In this document: positions 29,001-36,968 of the stretch, piece after piece | Layout of the letters: each line of letters opens with the position of its first letter | How positions within the stretch are numbered: the first letter of the stretch is position 1 | Assembly (NCBI GenBank): GCA_041390305.1 | Contig: JAWKQE010000002.1 | Location: 1 to 64,000 of the forward strand | Source of the DNA: JACKCR01 sp041390305 | Lineage (GTDB): Bacteria; Eisenbacteria; RBG-16-71-46; CAIMUX01 | Reading direction: 5' to 3' | Length of the DNA: 64,000 bases | The notes under the pieces: generated by a model | What the model was told of the DNA's origin: nothing | What the model saw: only the letters and a program-made list of their open reading frames with translations | The model's database searches: none | Translations under genes and position numbers: made by a program

Positions 29001-29121
29001 CTGTCGGCTCGCCACCGAGGCGCTCGGCGCATTCCGCGAGCTGGGCATGCCTGAAGAGACGGAAATCGCTGAGAGGATGGTGGCTGAGTTCTGTGCGGAA
29101 CGGGATCTTGGTCTTTCCTGA
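26095..29121 (+). CDS. STAND/NLR-like NTPase with tandem TPRs, probable defence sensor
   Basis: The 1008-residue protein has three parts. Residues about 1-190 are a helical N-terminal region that is not recognised and may be the effector. An NB-ARC/STAND ATPase follows: Walker A VGMAGSGKSYTAQ (about 222), Walker B GLLVLDDVS (about 299), GGLPLAL (about 380) with a winged-helix region after it. From about 590 to 960 there are about ten 40-residue TPR-like repeats (core YGNQALILRAWGRLEEAMS). The repeats are so alike that the DNA shows an exact 120-bp period. GGAGG precedes the start. Bacterial proteins with this layout sense phage or stress ligands through the repeats and fire the N-terminal effector; the location next to restriction genes supports this. 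Confidence 0.82.
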   Translation: MLLDPVTLSIAGLVALVRESGVANAVTDMGQTTIEGVLGNGAYAGLRSQVLQTLSGSAVDRALKRALSSSSAVPTNERLRERFLIAVALHSDFSRLLEAAERGHLPSDDAFVAVLRAADPTLPNPEQVSGELAEALALELSRDEAMLAKILVHMPGQLGRLLGMVEEIREGIRAGQRTALPDRLFAVGVPNPADFVESMTFKNVKSALIQGARQGQIVPIVGMAGSGKSYTAQRLVHDSDIQAEFPWILHVVCSDRAPEEVIEDLAATLRVRDLDLSPTAPPSETRSRIRAWLEDRRGLLVLDDVSADAFAQLVPRGKATTLVTTRDRSLGMLSGVSFVEPVAFDIDEAGHLWSETTGTPITPSDRVLLEELIDAVGGLPLALSVAARMVRHWATATLRSILDALPERGVQSLDDRQRNVAEVLTLAIDGLSPQERSLLQAMAVCAPEGFRVGLVAEVAQLGEEDAMAAFQTLVDRSLARVLAKAPPRGWVHSLVGWVAREGSAASGLSGRHVSVLARRFEGWEERWSELDHDLGDALHAMKSTRFPGTNDDVVLALEAFAFCFRRGWWAAAFELMRGWESAASSKPMLQASYGNQALILRAWGRLEESMLLLKKQESLCEELGDRASLLLCYGNQAVILQAWGRLEEAMSLHKREKSMCEEAGDMAALQACYGNEALILRAWGRLEEAMSLLKKQESLCEELGDKAGLQLSYGNQALILQAWGRLEESMSLLKKQESMCEELGDRAGLQGSYGNQAVVLLAWGGLEESMSLLRKQESLCEELGERAGLLRSYGNQALILRAWGRLEEAMSLHHREELLCQELGDRACLQASYGNQALILKARGRLEEAMSLLKKQESLCEELGDKTGLSRSYGGQALIHEARGRLEEAMNLHKREESLCEELGDKAGLSRTYGNQARILGASGYLEETMTLLENQEALCVELGNKNGLARARANMAALHAHTGDLATACRLATEALGAFRELGMPEETEIAERMVAEFCAERDLGLS
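27860..28980 (+). repeat. 120-bp in-gene tandem repeats encoding TPRs
   Basis: Nine copies of the CTACGGGAACCAGGC core recur every 120 bp from about 27869 to about 28829, with a degenerate tenth at about 28949. The period has no length changes. Copies are closest in the middle of the array, which suggests recent unequal recombination or gene conversion. Confidence 0.85.
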
Positions 29122-29150
29122 ACGTTCGCCCGTGGACCGCTCGAGTCAAT

Positions 29151-29852
29151 TCAGTTCGACCCCGACTTCCCCATCCCCCCGGCTTCTCCGATCTCCGAGT
29201 GAATCCGATCCAGCATCGTGATGAAGTCCGGATTCTGTTCGCGGCTATCTCGCATGGGTTCGAACAGGTTTGTTCGCCACCAATCGGAGTAGGTATCGAG
29301 AAGACCCCGAAGGAGTACAGCGTCGATCATGCCAAGACGATTGAGTTGTGCCCACTTTTCGAAGAAGTGGACTATCCGAAAGACATCCTTGGATGGCAGG
29401 GTGGTGCTCGACTCGAAGTCCGTCAGGGTGGGAACCGCCTCGGACCGGTTTCGTCGCTTCTCCAGGAATCGATCGACTACGATCCTGGACTCGTGCATCG
29501 GCGAAGAGTGCCATTCGTCATAGAGATCGATCGAAGTCCGTTTCCTTGCCAATGATTCCTCGAGGTCAAGTCTCTGCTCCAAGGCAAGCTGCGACGCTTC
29601 CTGAGCTTCGATGGACCTCTTCATCTCCATTCTCTGCATTTGAAGCTCGATACGCTGGAGGAGAATCGCGTAGATAACCCCCACGAACGCCAATCCGGAG
29701 AACAGAGCATTGACACCACCAAACATGTCGCCGAACTCACCGGGGCCCGTGGGTTCTCGATACCAGCGGTTGACGATCAGGTACCTTGCGACGACGAGTG
29801 CTACGACAACAAAGACGCCCAGCACAATCACGAGTATGTGTGTACTGACCAA
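29151..29852 (-). CDS. Membrane protein with coiled coil, function unknown
   Basis: The 233-residue protein has two N-terminal membrane helices (HILVIVLGVFVVVALVVARY and a second in GGVNALFSGLAFVGVIYAIL), then a coiled coil (about 70-105, QRIELQMQRMEMKRS onwards) and a soluble helical C-terminus rich in Arg/Asp/Trp. This layout matches DUF4760-like membrane proteins that occur near defence genes (family assignment tentative). The start is uncertain: TTG at 29852 lacks a Shine-Dalgarno, and the frame stays open upstream to about 29936 with GGGGGAGGAG near 29885. It lies downstream of another membrane protein gene and convergent to the STAND gene. Confidence 0.62.
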   Translation of the reverse strand: MVSTHILVIVLGVFVVVALVVARYLIVNRWYREPTGPGEFGDMFGGVNALFSGLAFVGVIYAILLQRIELQMQRMEMKRSIEAQEASQLALEQRLDLEESLARKRTSIDLYDEWHSSPMHESRIVVDRFLEKRRNRSEAVPTLTDFESSTTLPSKDVFRIVHFFEKWAQLNRLGMIDAVLLRGLLDTYSDWWRTNLFEPMRDSREQNPDFITMLDRIHSEIGEAGGMGKSGSN

Positions 29853-29920
29853 CTTGGTATCGCTGTCATCCTTGGCGGCTCTCCTCCCCCATTCGGAGAA
29901 ATCGCGGGTCGGGCCCTTGA

Positions 29921-31045
29921 TCAGGGAGCCCAGACATCAATGACTGCGGGCCCAAGTCCGAGGATCAGCGACCAGAGAGCCACGCACACCGTCGTCATCA
30001 GAAGTACGTCGGCACGCGTCATCCCAAAGCTGTTGCTTGGACGAGAGGCGACGGACCGTAGCGCGAGAAGCGACAGGAAGATCGAGGCCGAACGTAGGGC
30101 AAGAGGCATCTTCTCGGGTGACGCTTCCCCCAAACTCAGAGAGACCAGGACAGCCAGGAAGAGTGGAACACCATACGCAACCGTGACGAGATCGCTTTCC
30201 GACTCTCCTCTTTGCAGATAGACGGTTGTCGCTGTGCCCAGGTCGTCCCGTCTGTTCTTCAACCAGATCCGCCAATGTCGAAGCTGCTCTCTCACCTCGA
30301 CCTTGACGGTCGGCCGAAACTCAAAGGTCGCTCCTCCACGATCGTTTCGGAAGTAGAAGGACCGCGGAGCCTCGATGCTGACCCAGATTCCGGCACGATA
30401 TCGGTCATCCGGATAACTCTCGGTAGACGATGCAGTGGGAATGCGAATCTCGGACGAAACGTTCGTCTGGGAGTCAATCGACCTCAGCAGTTCGCTGACT
30501 TGGAACGGAATCGTGGCGACCCGATGGCTTGACACGCCCAAGTCACCTCTGATGCTCAGGACAATGTCCGGATCGACAGAGTCATCGACCAAGACCAGTT
30601 CGGATGACCCCAAGGCGGCCGGCGCCAGGACGCTTGGGTGACTTCCGGGAGCGCCGGCGCCAATCACAACGCGCCTCATAGACGCGAGCAAGGCACGATC
30701 TGCTTGGAGACGTATCCGACAGACGAGTTCCAAAGTTGTTAGATCGACTCGTTCGATCTCAAGGGTAACGATTGGGCTGTCTTCACGATCAGAAGCCGAA
30801 TCGAGTTGCGAGTGCACTCTCCGGTTCGATCCACCTCCACTCGTCAGAGGAAGCGCATCTGGGCCGAGAGAATCGAGATTGATAGACGGCCACCGTTCAA
30901 AGAAGGCATGAAGCAGGCCTACCGAGCAGATAGCGAAGGTGCCCGCCGCCGACAAGATCCTCATCTCCCACTCGGGAAGAGCTCGGCAGACGATGACCGC
31001 GAGGATGACGATGGCTCCAACTATCAATCCGGTCATCAGGCGCAT
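29921..31045 (-). CDS. Multi-pass membrane protein, function unknown
   Basis: The 374-residue protein is not recognised. It has two membrane helices at the N-terminus (about residues 3-50), a soluble beta-rich region of about 200 residues with many charged positions, and three helices at the C-terminus (about 290-370). GGGAGG precedes the ATG at 31045 by 7 bases. It lies 170 bp after hsdR and about 70 bp before the coiled-coil membrane protein, probably in one transcript. The pair could form an abortive-infection membrane effector, but nothing in the sequence proves this. Confidence 0.62.
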   Translation of the reverse strand: MRLMTGLIVGAIVILAVIVCRALPEWEMRILSAAGTFAICSVGLLHAFFERWPSINLDSLGPDALPLTSGGGSNRRVHSQLDSASDREDSPIVTLEIERVDLTTLELVCRIRLQADRALLASMRRVVIGAGAPGSHPSVLAPAALGSSELVLVDDSVDPDIVLSIRGDLGVSSHRVATIPFQVSELLRSIDSQTNVSSEIRIPTASSTESYPDDRYRAGIWVSIEAPRSFYFRNDRGGATFEFRPTVKVEVREQLRHWRIWLKNRRDDLGTATTVYLQRGESESDLVTVAYGVPLFLAVLVSLSLGEASPEKMPLALRSASIFLSLLALRSVASRPSNSFGMTRADVLLMTTVCVALWSLILGLGPAVIDVWAP

Positions 31046-31216
31046 GTCTTTCCTCCCGCTAGGCCGTCATTTGAGACGACCTGCCGATTATGTACGGCGG
31101 ACGCCTCCCATGGACTCCCCCAGAGCCGAGGCCGCCGTGAGAATGCTCGATCAAGAGCTGCAACGGCTTCACGTCGAACTCTCTCCGATCTACATGGCTC
31201 ATACCCATAGGTCTCC

Positions 31217-34200
31217 TCACCTCGCCCCCCACCGCGTCCTTACAAACTCCCCCGCACTCTCCGCCTCCAGCCGCACCGTCCCCGGCCCGCTCCGGATGAA
31301 GAAATCCCCCTCCGGATCGACGTTCGTGTCCTTCCACTTGAGCCAGACCGGCTCCGGGCTCCGCTGACAGCTGACGACGCAGACGGACTTGCCGTCGACC
31401 TCCTGCATGCGGGGGTCGATGCAGGAGCCGGAGCGGTCGCCGAGGGCGGCGGCGACGACGTGGGTGAGGTGGAGCATGAACTTGTCGGCGTTTCCGAGTT
31501 GGTCGATGTCGGTGCCGACGATGGAGCCGTCGTCGGCGACGCCGATGAGGAGGTCGCCGCCTTCGGTGTTGAGGAAGGCGGCGATGGTCTTGAGGACGGA
31601 GTGGGTGACGACCTTGGGGTCCTTCTTGCCTTCGCGGAGGTTCCATCTTAGCGACGACTTGAACTCGACGGTTTTGGACTCTCCGAGTTTGATGAGCTCG
31701 AAGGCGCTCCGGCGGCGGTTCATGTAGAGGTCGAACATGTAGTCGCGGATGGCTTCGCCGAAGGCGGGGTCGTCGGTGACCCTCTTGTAGAGCTTGAAGT
31801 TGGAGTCGACGATGTCCTGGAGGCTGTCGTTGGCCTTGTGGTCGAAGGTGAGGCGGACGTTCTCGCGGGTGTTGGTGCGGACGGCGGAGTCCAGGGCGGT
31901 GTCGTCGTCGAGGCGGGCCATCACGGTGCGGAGGGTGACGCGGTCCTCGGGGGTGAGTTCGGCGCCGAAGCGGTCGTTGAGTTCGCTGATGATGCGGGAG
32001 AGGAACTCTTCGGGGTCGTCGGCGCTTCCTCCGCCGGGCTTCTCCTTGATGGGGTCGAGTTCGCCGCTTCCTCGTTCGAGGCGGATCTTGCCGGAGCCGG
32101 TTTCGCGGATGCGGAGGGACTCGAGGTCGATCTTCTCCTGCACCTCTCTCGGCAGCTCCACGCGGTCGACGGGGAGGCGTTTCCTCAGGAGGCGGGCGAA
32201 GATGTAGAGCTTCTCGAGATCCGTGTCCGCGAAGGGGACGATCTGGGAGAGGAAGGAGTAGAGCCGGATGAACTGGACGAGGAGTTTCCGGAAGTCGACC
32301 TTCTCTTCGTCGTCCAGAGCGGCGAACCGTTCCTCGTTGGGGCCGAGGGCGGCGTAGAGCACCGCCTGGGATTTCGTCCGGAAGTAGAGGCGGGCGAAGG
32401 CGGTGAGGTCGGCTTCGTCATAGACGTGGAAGTCTTCGAGTTGACGCTCGAGGTCGTAGAGGAGGTTGGGGTCGGTCTCCTCGGAGAGGAGCGTGCGCTC
32501 GTAGTAGGGCTGGAACGACGCTTCGATCTCGGCGGCGTCGTTCGCGAAGTCGAGGACGGCGGTGGACTTCTTGCCGGGATACATCCGGTTGAGACGGGAG
32601 AGGGTCTGGACGGCGTTGACTCCGCCGAGTTTCTTGTCCACGTACATGGTGTGGAGGAGGGGCTGGTCGAAGCCGGTCTGGAACTTGTTCGCGACGACGA
32701 GGAAGCGGTACTCGTGCTCGCCGAAGGTGCGCGCGGTCTGGGTGTCGGGGATGCCGTTGAGGTTGGCTTCGGTGTAGTCGCCGGCGCCGTCCTTGACGGA
32801 GCCGGAGAAGGCGACGAGGGCCTTGTAGGGGTAGCCGCTCGCCTCGAGGTGCTTCCGTAGTGCGCGGATGTAGCGGACGGCGTGGAGCCGGGACCGGGTG
32901 ACGATCATGGCCTTGGCGTGGCCGTCGATCTGCCTCGCGACCTGATCGTGGAAGTGCTGGGTCATGATCGAGATCTTCTTCTCGATCGAGTTGGGGTGGA
33001 GGTCGACGAACGACTTGAGGAGGTAGGTGGCTTTGCCCTTCTCGTAGCGGGGATCGTCCTCCACGGCTTTGAGGAGACGCCAGTAGGTGCTGTAGGTGGT
33101 GTAGTTCTCGAGGACGTCGAGGATGAACCGCTCCTCGATCGCCTGGCGCATGCTGTAGAGGCTGAACGGCTCGAACTTCCCGTCCGGGCGCTTCACCCCA
33201 AACAGCTCGAGCGTCTTGGGCTTGGGGGTCGCGGTGAAGGCAAAGAGGCTGACGTTCTTCTGAGGGCCGCGGCTCCGGACTTCCTCGGCGATCCGGTCTT
33301 CGAGATCCGGCTCGTCGTCCTGATCCTCGCGTTCGGCGTCGCCCAAGTCGTCCACCGAGAGCACTTTCTTGAGGTGCTTCGTGCTCTCGCCGGACTGAGA
33401 CGAGTGCGCTTCGTCGATGATGACGGCGAACCGGTTCCCGGGGAGCGCTCCGATCTGCTCCGAGATCACGGGGAACTTCTGGAGCGTGGTGACGATGATC
33501 TTCTTGCCTTCCTCGAGCGCGGTGCGGAGCTGCTTCGAGGTCTGGTCGATGTTCTCGACCACGCCGGCCGTCTGCTCGAACTGACGGATGGTGCGCTGGA
33601 GCTGACGATCCAGCACGCGACGGTCGGTCACGACGACGACGGAGTCGAACACCGACTCGTCCGATGCGTCGTGGAGGACCGAGAGCTGGTGGGCGAGCCA
33701 GGCGATCGAGTTGGACTTGCCGGACCCGGCGGAGTGCTGGATCAGGTAGCGCTTCCCCGGCCCCTCCGTCTTCGCGTCCCGCACCATCCGGCGGACCGCG
33801 TCGAGCTGGTGGTAGCGGGGGAAGATGAGGATCCGCTTCCCCGTCCTCTTGCCCTTGTCGTCCTCCTCCTCGAACTCGTGGACGAAGTGCTGGATCAGGT
33901 TGAGCACACTGTCCCGTGCCCACACCTCGTTCCAGAGATAGGACGTCGCGTACGCACCGGTCTTCAGCGCCTCGCTCGGAGGAACGGGCGGATTCCCCGC
34001 ACCGCCGAACTTCCCCTTGTTGAAGGGAAGGAAGCGGGTGGTCGGGCCGGAGAGGCGGGTCGTGACGTAGACGAGATCCGGATCGACCGCGAAGTGAGCG
34101 AGACAGCGACGGAAGGCGAAAAGCGGCTCCTTCGGGTCCCGACCTTCGTACTGCTTGACCGCGTGCGTGACATCCTGCCCGTTGAACGGGTTCTTGAGCT

Positions 34201-34738
34201 CCGCGGTGAAGATCGGGATGCCGTTCAGCGTGATGGCGAGGTCCACGCTGTTCTCGTTGTGCTGACTGAAGTGGAGCTGCCGAACCACCGCGAACCGGTT
34301 CGCCTCGTAGAGCCGACGCAGCTCCTCGTTGAGCCCCGAGACCGGCCGGAACGCAGCGAGTCGGAACCGGCAGCCCGCGTCCTTGATCCCCCGGCGGAGA
34401 ACGTCGAGCGCGCCGCGCTTCTCCAGTTCGCGGGCGAGGCGGGAGAGGAAGCGATCCTTCGCCTCGTCGCCGTGCTGCTTCCTGTACTTGTCCCACTCCT
34501 GGGGATCGGTGGCGTAGACGAAGTCCAGGGCGTCTTTCGGGACGAGGCAGCGTTCGCGGTCGTAGTCGGACTTCCAGTCGCGGCGGTAGTAGCCGCCGGG
34601 GAGGGCGTCGCCGTAGGGGGGAGCGGGTTCGGAGATGCGGGGGGACGATGCGGTGCCGGCCGGGGCGTAGGGGCCGTGGGATAGGAGGGTGGACTCGATG
34701 TCGGATTCGAAGTTCTGTTCGGAGATGCCTTTGGGCAT
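31217..34738 (-). CDS. hsdR: Type I restriction endonuclease HsdR with C-terminal AlbA_2-like domain
   Basis: The 1173-residue protein has an N-terminal nuclease region with TAELKNPFNGQ (the PD-(D/E)xK core, about residue 175), then the SF2 translocase: HSAGSGKSNSIAWLA (Walker A, about 334), VVVTDRRVLDRQL, VIIDEAHSSQ (about 437), FAFTATPKPKT and VANKFQTGFDQP (motif V/VI). After a helical spacer, residues about 1015-1173 form an AlbA_2/Schlafen-type putative DNA-binding domain (ESKTVEFKSSLRWN, then FLNTEGGDLLIGVADDGSIV). Typical HsdR proteins are about 1000 residues without it. The start at 34738 has GGGAGG; longer frames upstream are not coding. It pairs with the hsdM and hsdS genes upstream. 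Confidence 0.93.
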   Translation of the reverse strand: MPKGISEQNFESDIESTLLSHGPYAPAGTASSPRISEPAPPYGDALPGGYYRRDWKSDYDRERCLVPKDALDFVYATDPQEWDKYRKQHGDEAKDRFLSRLARELEKRGALDVLRRGIKDAGCRFRLAAFRPVSGLNEELRRLYEANRFAVVRQLHFSQHNENSVDLAITLNGIPIFTAELKNPFNGQDVTHAVKQYEGRDPKEPLFAFRRCLAHFAVDPDLVYVTTRLSGPTTRFLPFNKGKFGGAGNPPVPPSEALKTGAYATSYLWNEVWARDSVLNLIQHFVHEFEEEDDKGKRTGKRILIFPRYHQLDAVRRMVRDAKTEGPGKRYLIQHSAGSGKSNSIAWLAHQLSVLHDASDESVFDSVVVVTDRRVLDRQLQRTIRQFEQTAGVVENIDQTSKQLRTALEEGKKIIVTTLQKFPVISEQIGALPGNRFAVIIDEAHSSQSGESTKHLKKVLSVDDLGDAEREDQDDEPDLEDRIAEEVRSRGPQKNVSLFAFTATPKPKTLELFGVKRPDGKFEPFSLYSMRQAIEERFILDVLENYTTYSTYWRLLKAVEDDPRYEKGKATYLLKSFVDLHPNSIEKKISIMTQHFHDQVARQIDGHAKAMIVTRSRLHAVRYIRALRKHLEASGYPYKALVAFSGSVKDGAGDYTEANLNGIPDTQTARTFGEHEYRFLVVANKFQTGFDQPLLHTMYVDKKLGGVNAVQTLSRLNRMYPGKKSTAVLDFANDAAEIEASFQPYYERTLLSEETDPNLLYDLERQLEDFHVYDEADLTAFARLYFRTKSQAVLYAALGPNEERFAALDDEEKVDFRKLLVQFIRLYSFLSQIVPFADTDLEKLYIFARLLRKRLPVDRVELPREVQEKIDLESLRIRETGSGKIRLERGSGELDPIKEKPGGGSADDPEEFLSRIISELNDRFGAELTPEDRVTLRTVMARLDDDTALDSAVRTNTRENVRLTFDHKANDSLQDIVDSNFKLYKRVTDDPAFGEAIRDYMFDLYMNRRRSAFELIKLGESKTVEFKSSLRWNLREGKKDPKVVTHSVLKTIAAFLNTEGGDLLIGVADDGSIVGTDIDQLGNADKFMLHLTHVVAAALGDRSGSCIDPRMQEVDGKSVCVVSCQRSPEPVWLKWKDTNVDPEGDFFIRSGPGTVRLEAESAGEFVRTRWGAR

Positions 34739-34784
34739 GGAATCCTCCCGACTCGCGTGTGGATAGGATGCATCGCCAACGTTC

Positions 34785-35456
34785 TTACTGGGGCCCGTCA
34801 ACGTACTCCATGAATTCCTCACCGTATGCAGTGAGGCCACCTCGAAGATCGGCAGCCCCACGCGCGGTCACCATGGCCCTTAGGCTGTTGAGACTAGTCA
34901 CGCGAAGATCGTTCAGTTTCCCAACTGCCTCCACGATCTGTTGCTCCGTCGATCCCGGCAGGCGGCCTCGAAGCGTGTTCAGCTGAGTACCAAAGGATCC
35001 CGCGTCTGCCATCGGTGGGGCCGCGATGGCCCGAAGAACGAGTAGGTGAATCGGCTGGATCACCTCAAGAGTCCGAAGGAAATCGAGCTTCCTCTCGTAG
35101 ACTGTTCCCGGGTTGGCCATGTCCGTGGCCAAGAACGCCGCGTAGCGGCGTCGCTTCTCCTCGGACCGTTCTTGGGTGGCTTGCTGCAGCGTCCTCTCGA
35201 ATAGGTCCTCAAAGTCCTCTGTACGAATGTAGCTTTCGTCGACCACAACAGCACGACTATCAATCTCGGCAGCTAGCTTCTCGATCAGATCCGCAAGCCG
35301 CTTGAGCTTCCGATCCGTCGCGAATCCAGACAGGAGTCCTCCAAACACTCCGCCGAGCACTGGCACGAGGCTGCTCGCAAGGGCGGCCACTTCAAGAGCG
35401 GTTTGCGCGTGATCGCGGACCATCGGGGACTTCGGCGCTCCGACTTCATCATCCAT
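34785..35456 (-). CDS. Uncharacterised protein inside the type I restriction operon
   Basis: The 223-residue protein is not recognised. Residues about 20-50 are hydrophobic and glycine-rich (ALASSLVPVLGGVFGGLLSG), able to insert in a membrane; the rest is helical, with EEKRRRYAAFLATDM in the middle and a small Gly-rich C-terminus. Its start at 35456 follows AGGAG. It lies between hsdS and hsdR, 46 bp before hsdR, so it is probably co-transcribed. Genes in this position often modulate restriction or add a second defence function (known generally; not shown here). Confidence 0.7.
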   Translation of the reverse strand: MDDEVGAPKSPMVRDHAQTALEVAALASSLVPVLGGVFGGLLSGFATDRKLKRLADLIEKLAAEIDSRAVVVDESYIRTEDFEDLFERTLQQATQERSEEKRRRYAAFLATDMANPGTVYERKLDFLRTLEVIQPIHLLVLRAIAAPPMADAGSFGTQLNTLRGRLPGSTEQQIVEAVGKLNDLRVTSLNSLRAMVTARGAADLRGGLTAYGEEFMEYVDGPQ

Positions 35457-35467
35457 ACCTCGGGCTC

Positions 35468-35662
35468 CTACAGCTTGTCATGAGCAACGTAGATTGGGTT
35501 GAACTTCCGTCGTGCTTCAGGTAGGCGATTGACCTTGCAGATGTTATCGCCTGGGTGATAGCCGGAGAGGGGTTCGAATCTGGTCCTCGTCGTTCCGGGA
35601 ACCGCTTTGTAGCCCGGAAGCTTGTGCCGCGTTTGGGCGGATAGCGCCCTAGTTTCGCACAT
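35468..35662 (-). CDS. Small ORF overlapping the end of hsdS, doubtful
   Basis: A 64-residue frame starts with ATG at 35662, preceded by GGGAAG, and overlaps the hsdS 3' end by 14 bases. The composition (FEPLSGYHPGDNICKVNRLP) looks protein-like but no family is recognised. It fills the 192-bp gap before the next operon gene. It may be real or chance. Confidence 0.3.
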   Translation of the reverse strand: MCETRALSAQTRHKLPGYKAVPGTTRTRFEPLSGYHPGDNICKVNRLPEARRKFNPIYVAHDKL

Positions 35663-36968
35663 CGATCTTCCCGAGGACGGCGGAGGAAATCAGGGACGCT
35701 CGGAGTTCATGCAACGCCTCGATCGCCTCTGTCACTCGACGTACCAGGCGATCGATCGTCGATGTCAATGCGTCCAGTCTGGTGACAATGCGCACCTGTT
35801 CCTCGAGTGGGGGAAGCGACAGCTCGATGTTGATGAGACGCGTCAGCCCGAGGTCATTGTTCGTTGCGCCTCGGGTGTAAAGTTGCGACTGCTCATAGCA
35901 GGCTCGGCCGTTCAAAGCGTAGGCTAGGAAGAAGGGGTTGGCCCTATCCAAGCGTACCTTGAGGACGGCGATGTGGACCCAAACTTGAAATCGATCATCA
36001 AAGTCGACAACCCGGGCAACTCCAGTCGTGCCGCCCTTCGTGAACAAGACATCGCCCCGACGGGGAACGACACGTTTGGAGAACTCAACATAGTCTTCCT
36101 CAGTGACGTACTTGGCGTCGGCAAATGACCAGCCATCGACCTTCACGTTCCTTGCCGAAATGAACATGACCCCATCATCCACATACTTGGGCGAAAAATG
36201 AGGCCCGTCGGCGACCTTGCGGCACAGGTAGCGGACGCGCGTGGCCTGCCACGTCGAAGGCGTTTTGGGAAAGAAGTCCGACTGAGTGATCTTCATGGGC
36301 ACGGTCGGATCGAGGCCCTTGGTGACGGCGTGGGTGATGAGGGCCGTGCGCTTCTCCTGGAGCAGCTCGATCAGCCGCTCCTTCTTCGCCACCAGCGCAT
36401 CGATCTTCCCCGTCTCCCGGTCGAGGAAGTCGGCGATTGCGCGTTGTTCGGGGAGGGGAGGCAGGAGACATGACAGAGTGCCGAAGTCGGCGAACGAGAT
36501 GTTCTTGCCCTGGCGAATGCCTGTGGTCACAGAGTTCAGCGCGGAGATAACAGGATGGGACTTGAGGAAGTGACGGTAGTAGCCACAATCAAAGTCCCGA
36601 GTTGGACGCATGACTGTGTACGCAGGACTTAGAATGCCTCTGCAGGAACTGTGCTCAATGCCACCCTGAAATGAGCGAAGGCTGATAACGAAGTCATCCG
36701 GTTGGACAAGTTTGTACGCAGAAACGTCATCGCCAGGGTTCCAGACGCGGATATCCGACTCATCCCTTCGCAGGACTCCCGAAGCTTGGGTCACAGACAA
36801 TAGCGGTTCCTCGGAATGACCCCGATCTACCACTTCTTGGAACAGATGCTTCCCTTGGACAACGCGCCAATGAGTTGGTACGAGAACTAGCCAAGATATA
36901 TCCGTCTCCCTGTACCGGGGATACACGCGAAACGAACCACGTTGCGGGACGTTCAAACTCCCGCTCAC
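35649..36968 (-). CDS. hsdS: Type I restriction specificity subunit HsdS
   Basis: The 439-residue protein has two target-recognition domains, each followed by a conserved helical spacer: LPPLPEQRAIADFLDRETGK (about 170) with a coiled coil KIDALVAKKERLIELLQEKR, and LPPLEEQVRIVTRLDALTS (about 385) with its second helix. The two TRDs recognise the two halves of the bipartite DNA target; the specificity cannot be read from sequence. It starts with GTG at 36968, overlapping the hsdM stop, with GGGAGG 8 bases upstream. Full length, no break. Confidence 0.92.
   Translation of the reverse strand: MSGSLNVPQRGSFRVYPRYRETDISWLVLVPTHWRVVQGKHLFQEVVDRGHSEEPLLSVTQASGVLRRDESDIRVWNPGDDVSAYKLVQPDDFVISLRSFQGGIEHSSCRGILSPAYTVMRPTRDFDCGYYRHFLKSHPVISALNSVTTGIRQGKNISFADFGTLSCLLPPLPEQRAIADFLDRETGKIDALVAKKERLIELLQEKRTALITHAVTKGLDPTVPMKITQSDFFPKTPSTWQATRVRYLCRKVADGPHFSPKYVDDGVMFISARNVKVDGWSFADAKYVTEEDYVEFSKRVVPRRGDVLFTKGGTTGVARVVDFDDRFQVWVHIAVLKVRLDRANPFFLAYALNGRACYEQSQLYTRGATNNDLGLTRLINIELSLPPLEEQVRIVTRLDALTSTIDRLVRRVTEAIEALHELRASLISSAVLGKIDVRN

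Noticed and set aside
35560..35640. GGTTCGAAT box resembling a tRNA T loop
   Set aside because: The flanking bases do not form the five-pair T stem and no anticodon or acceptor stem fits.
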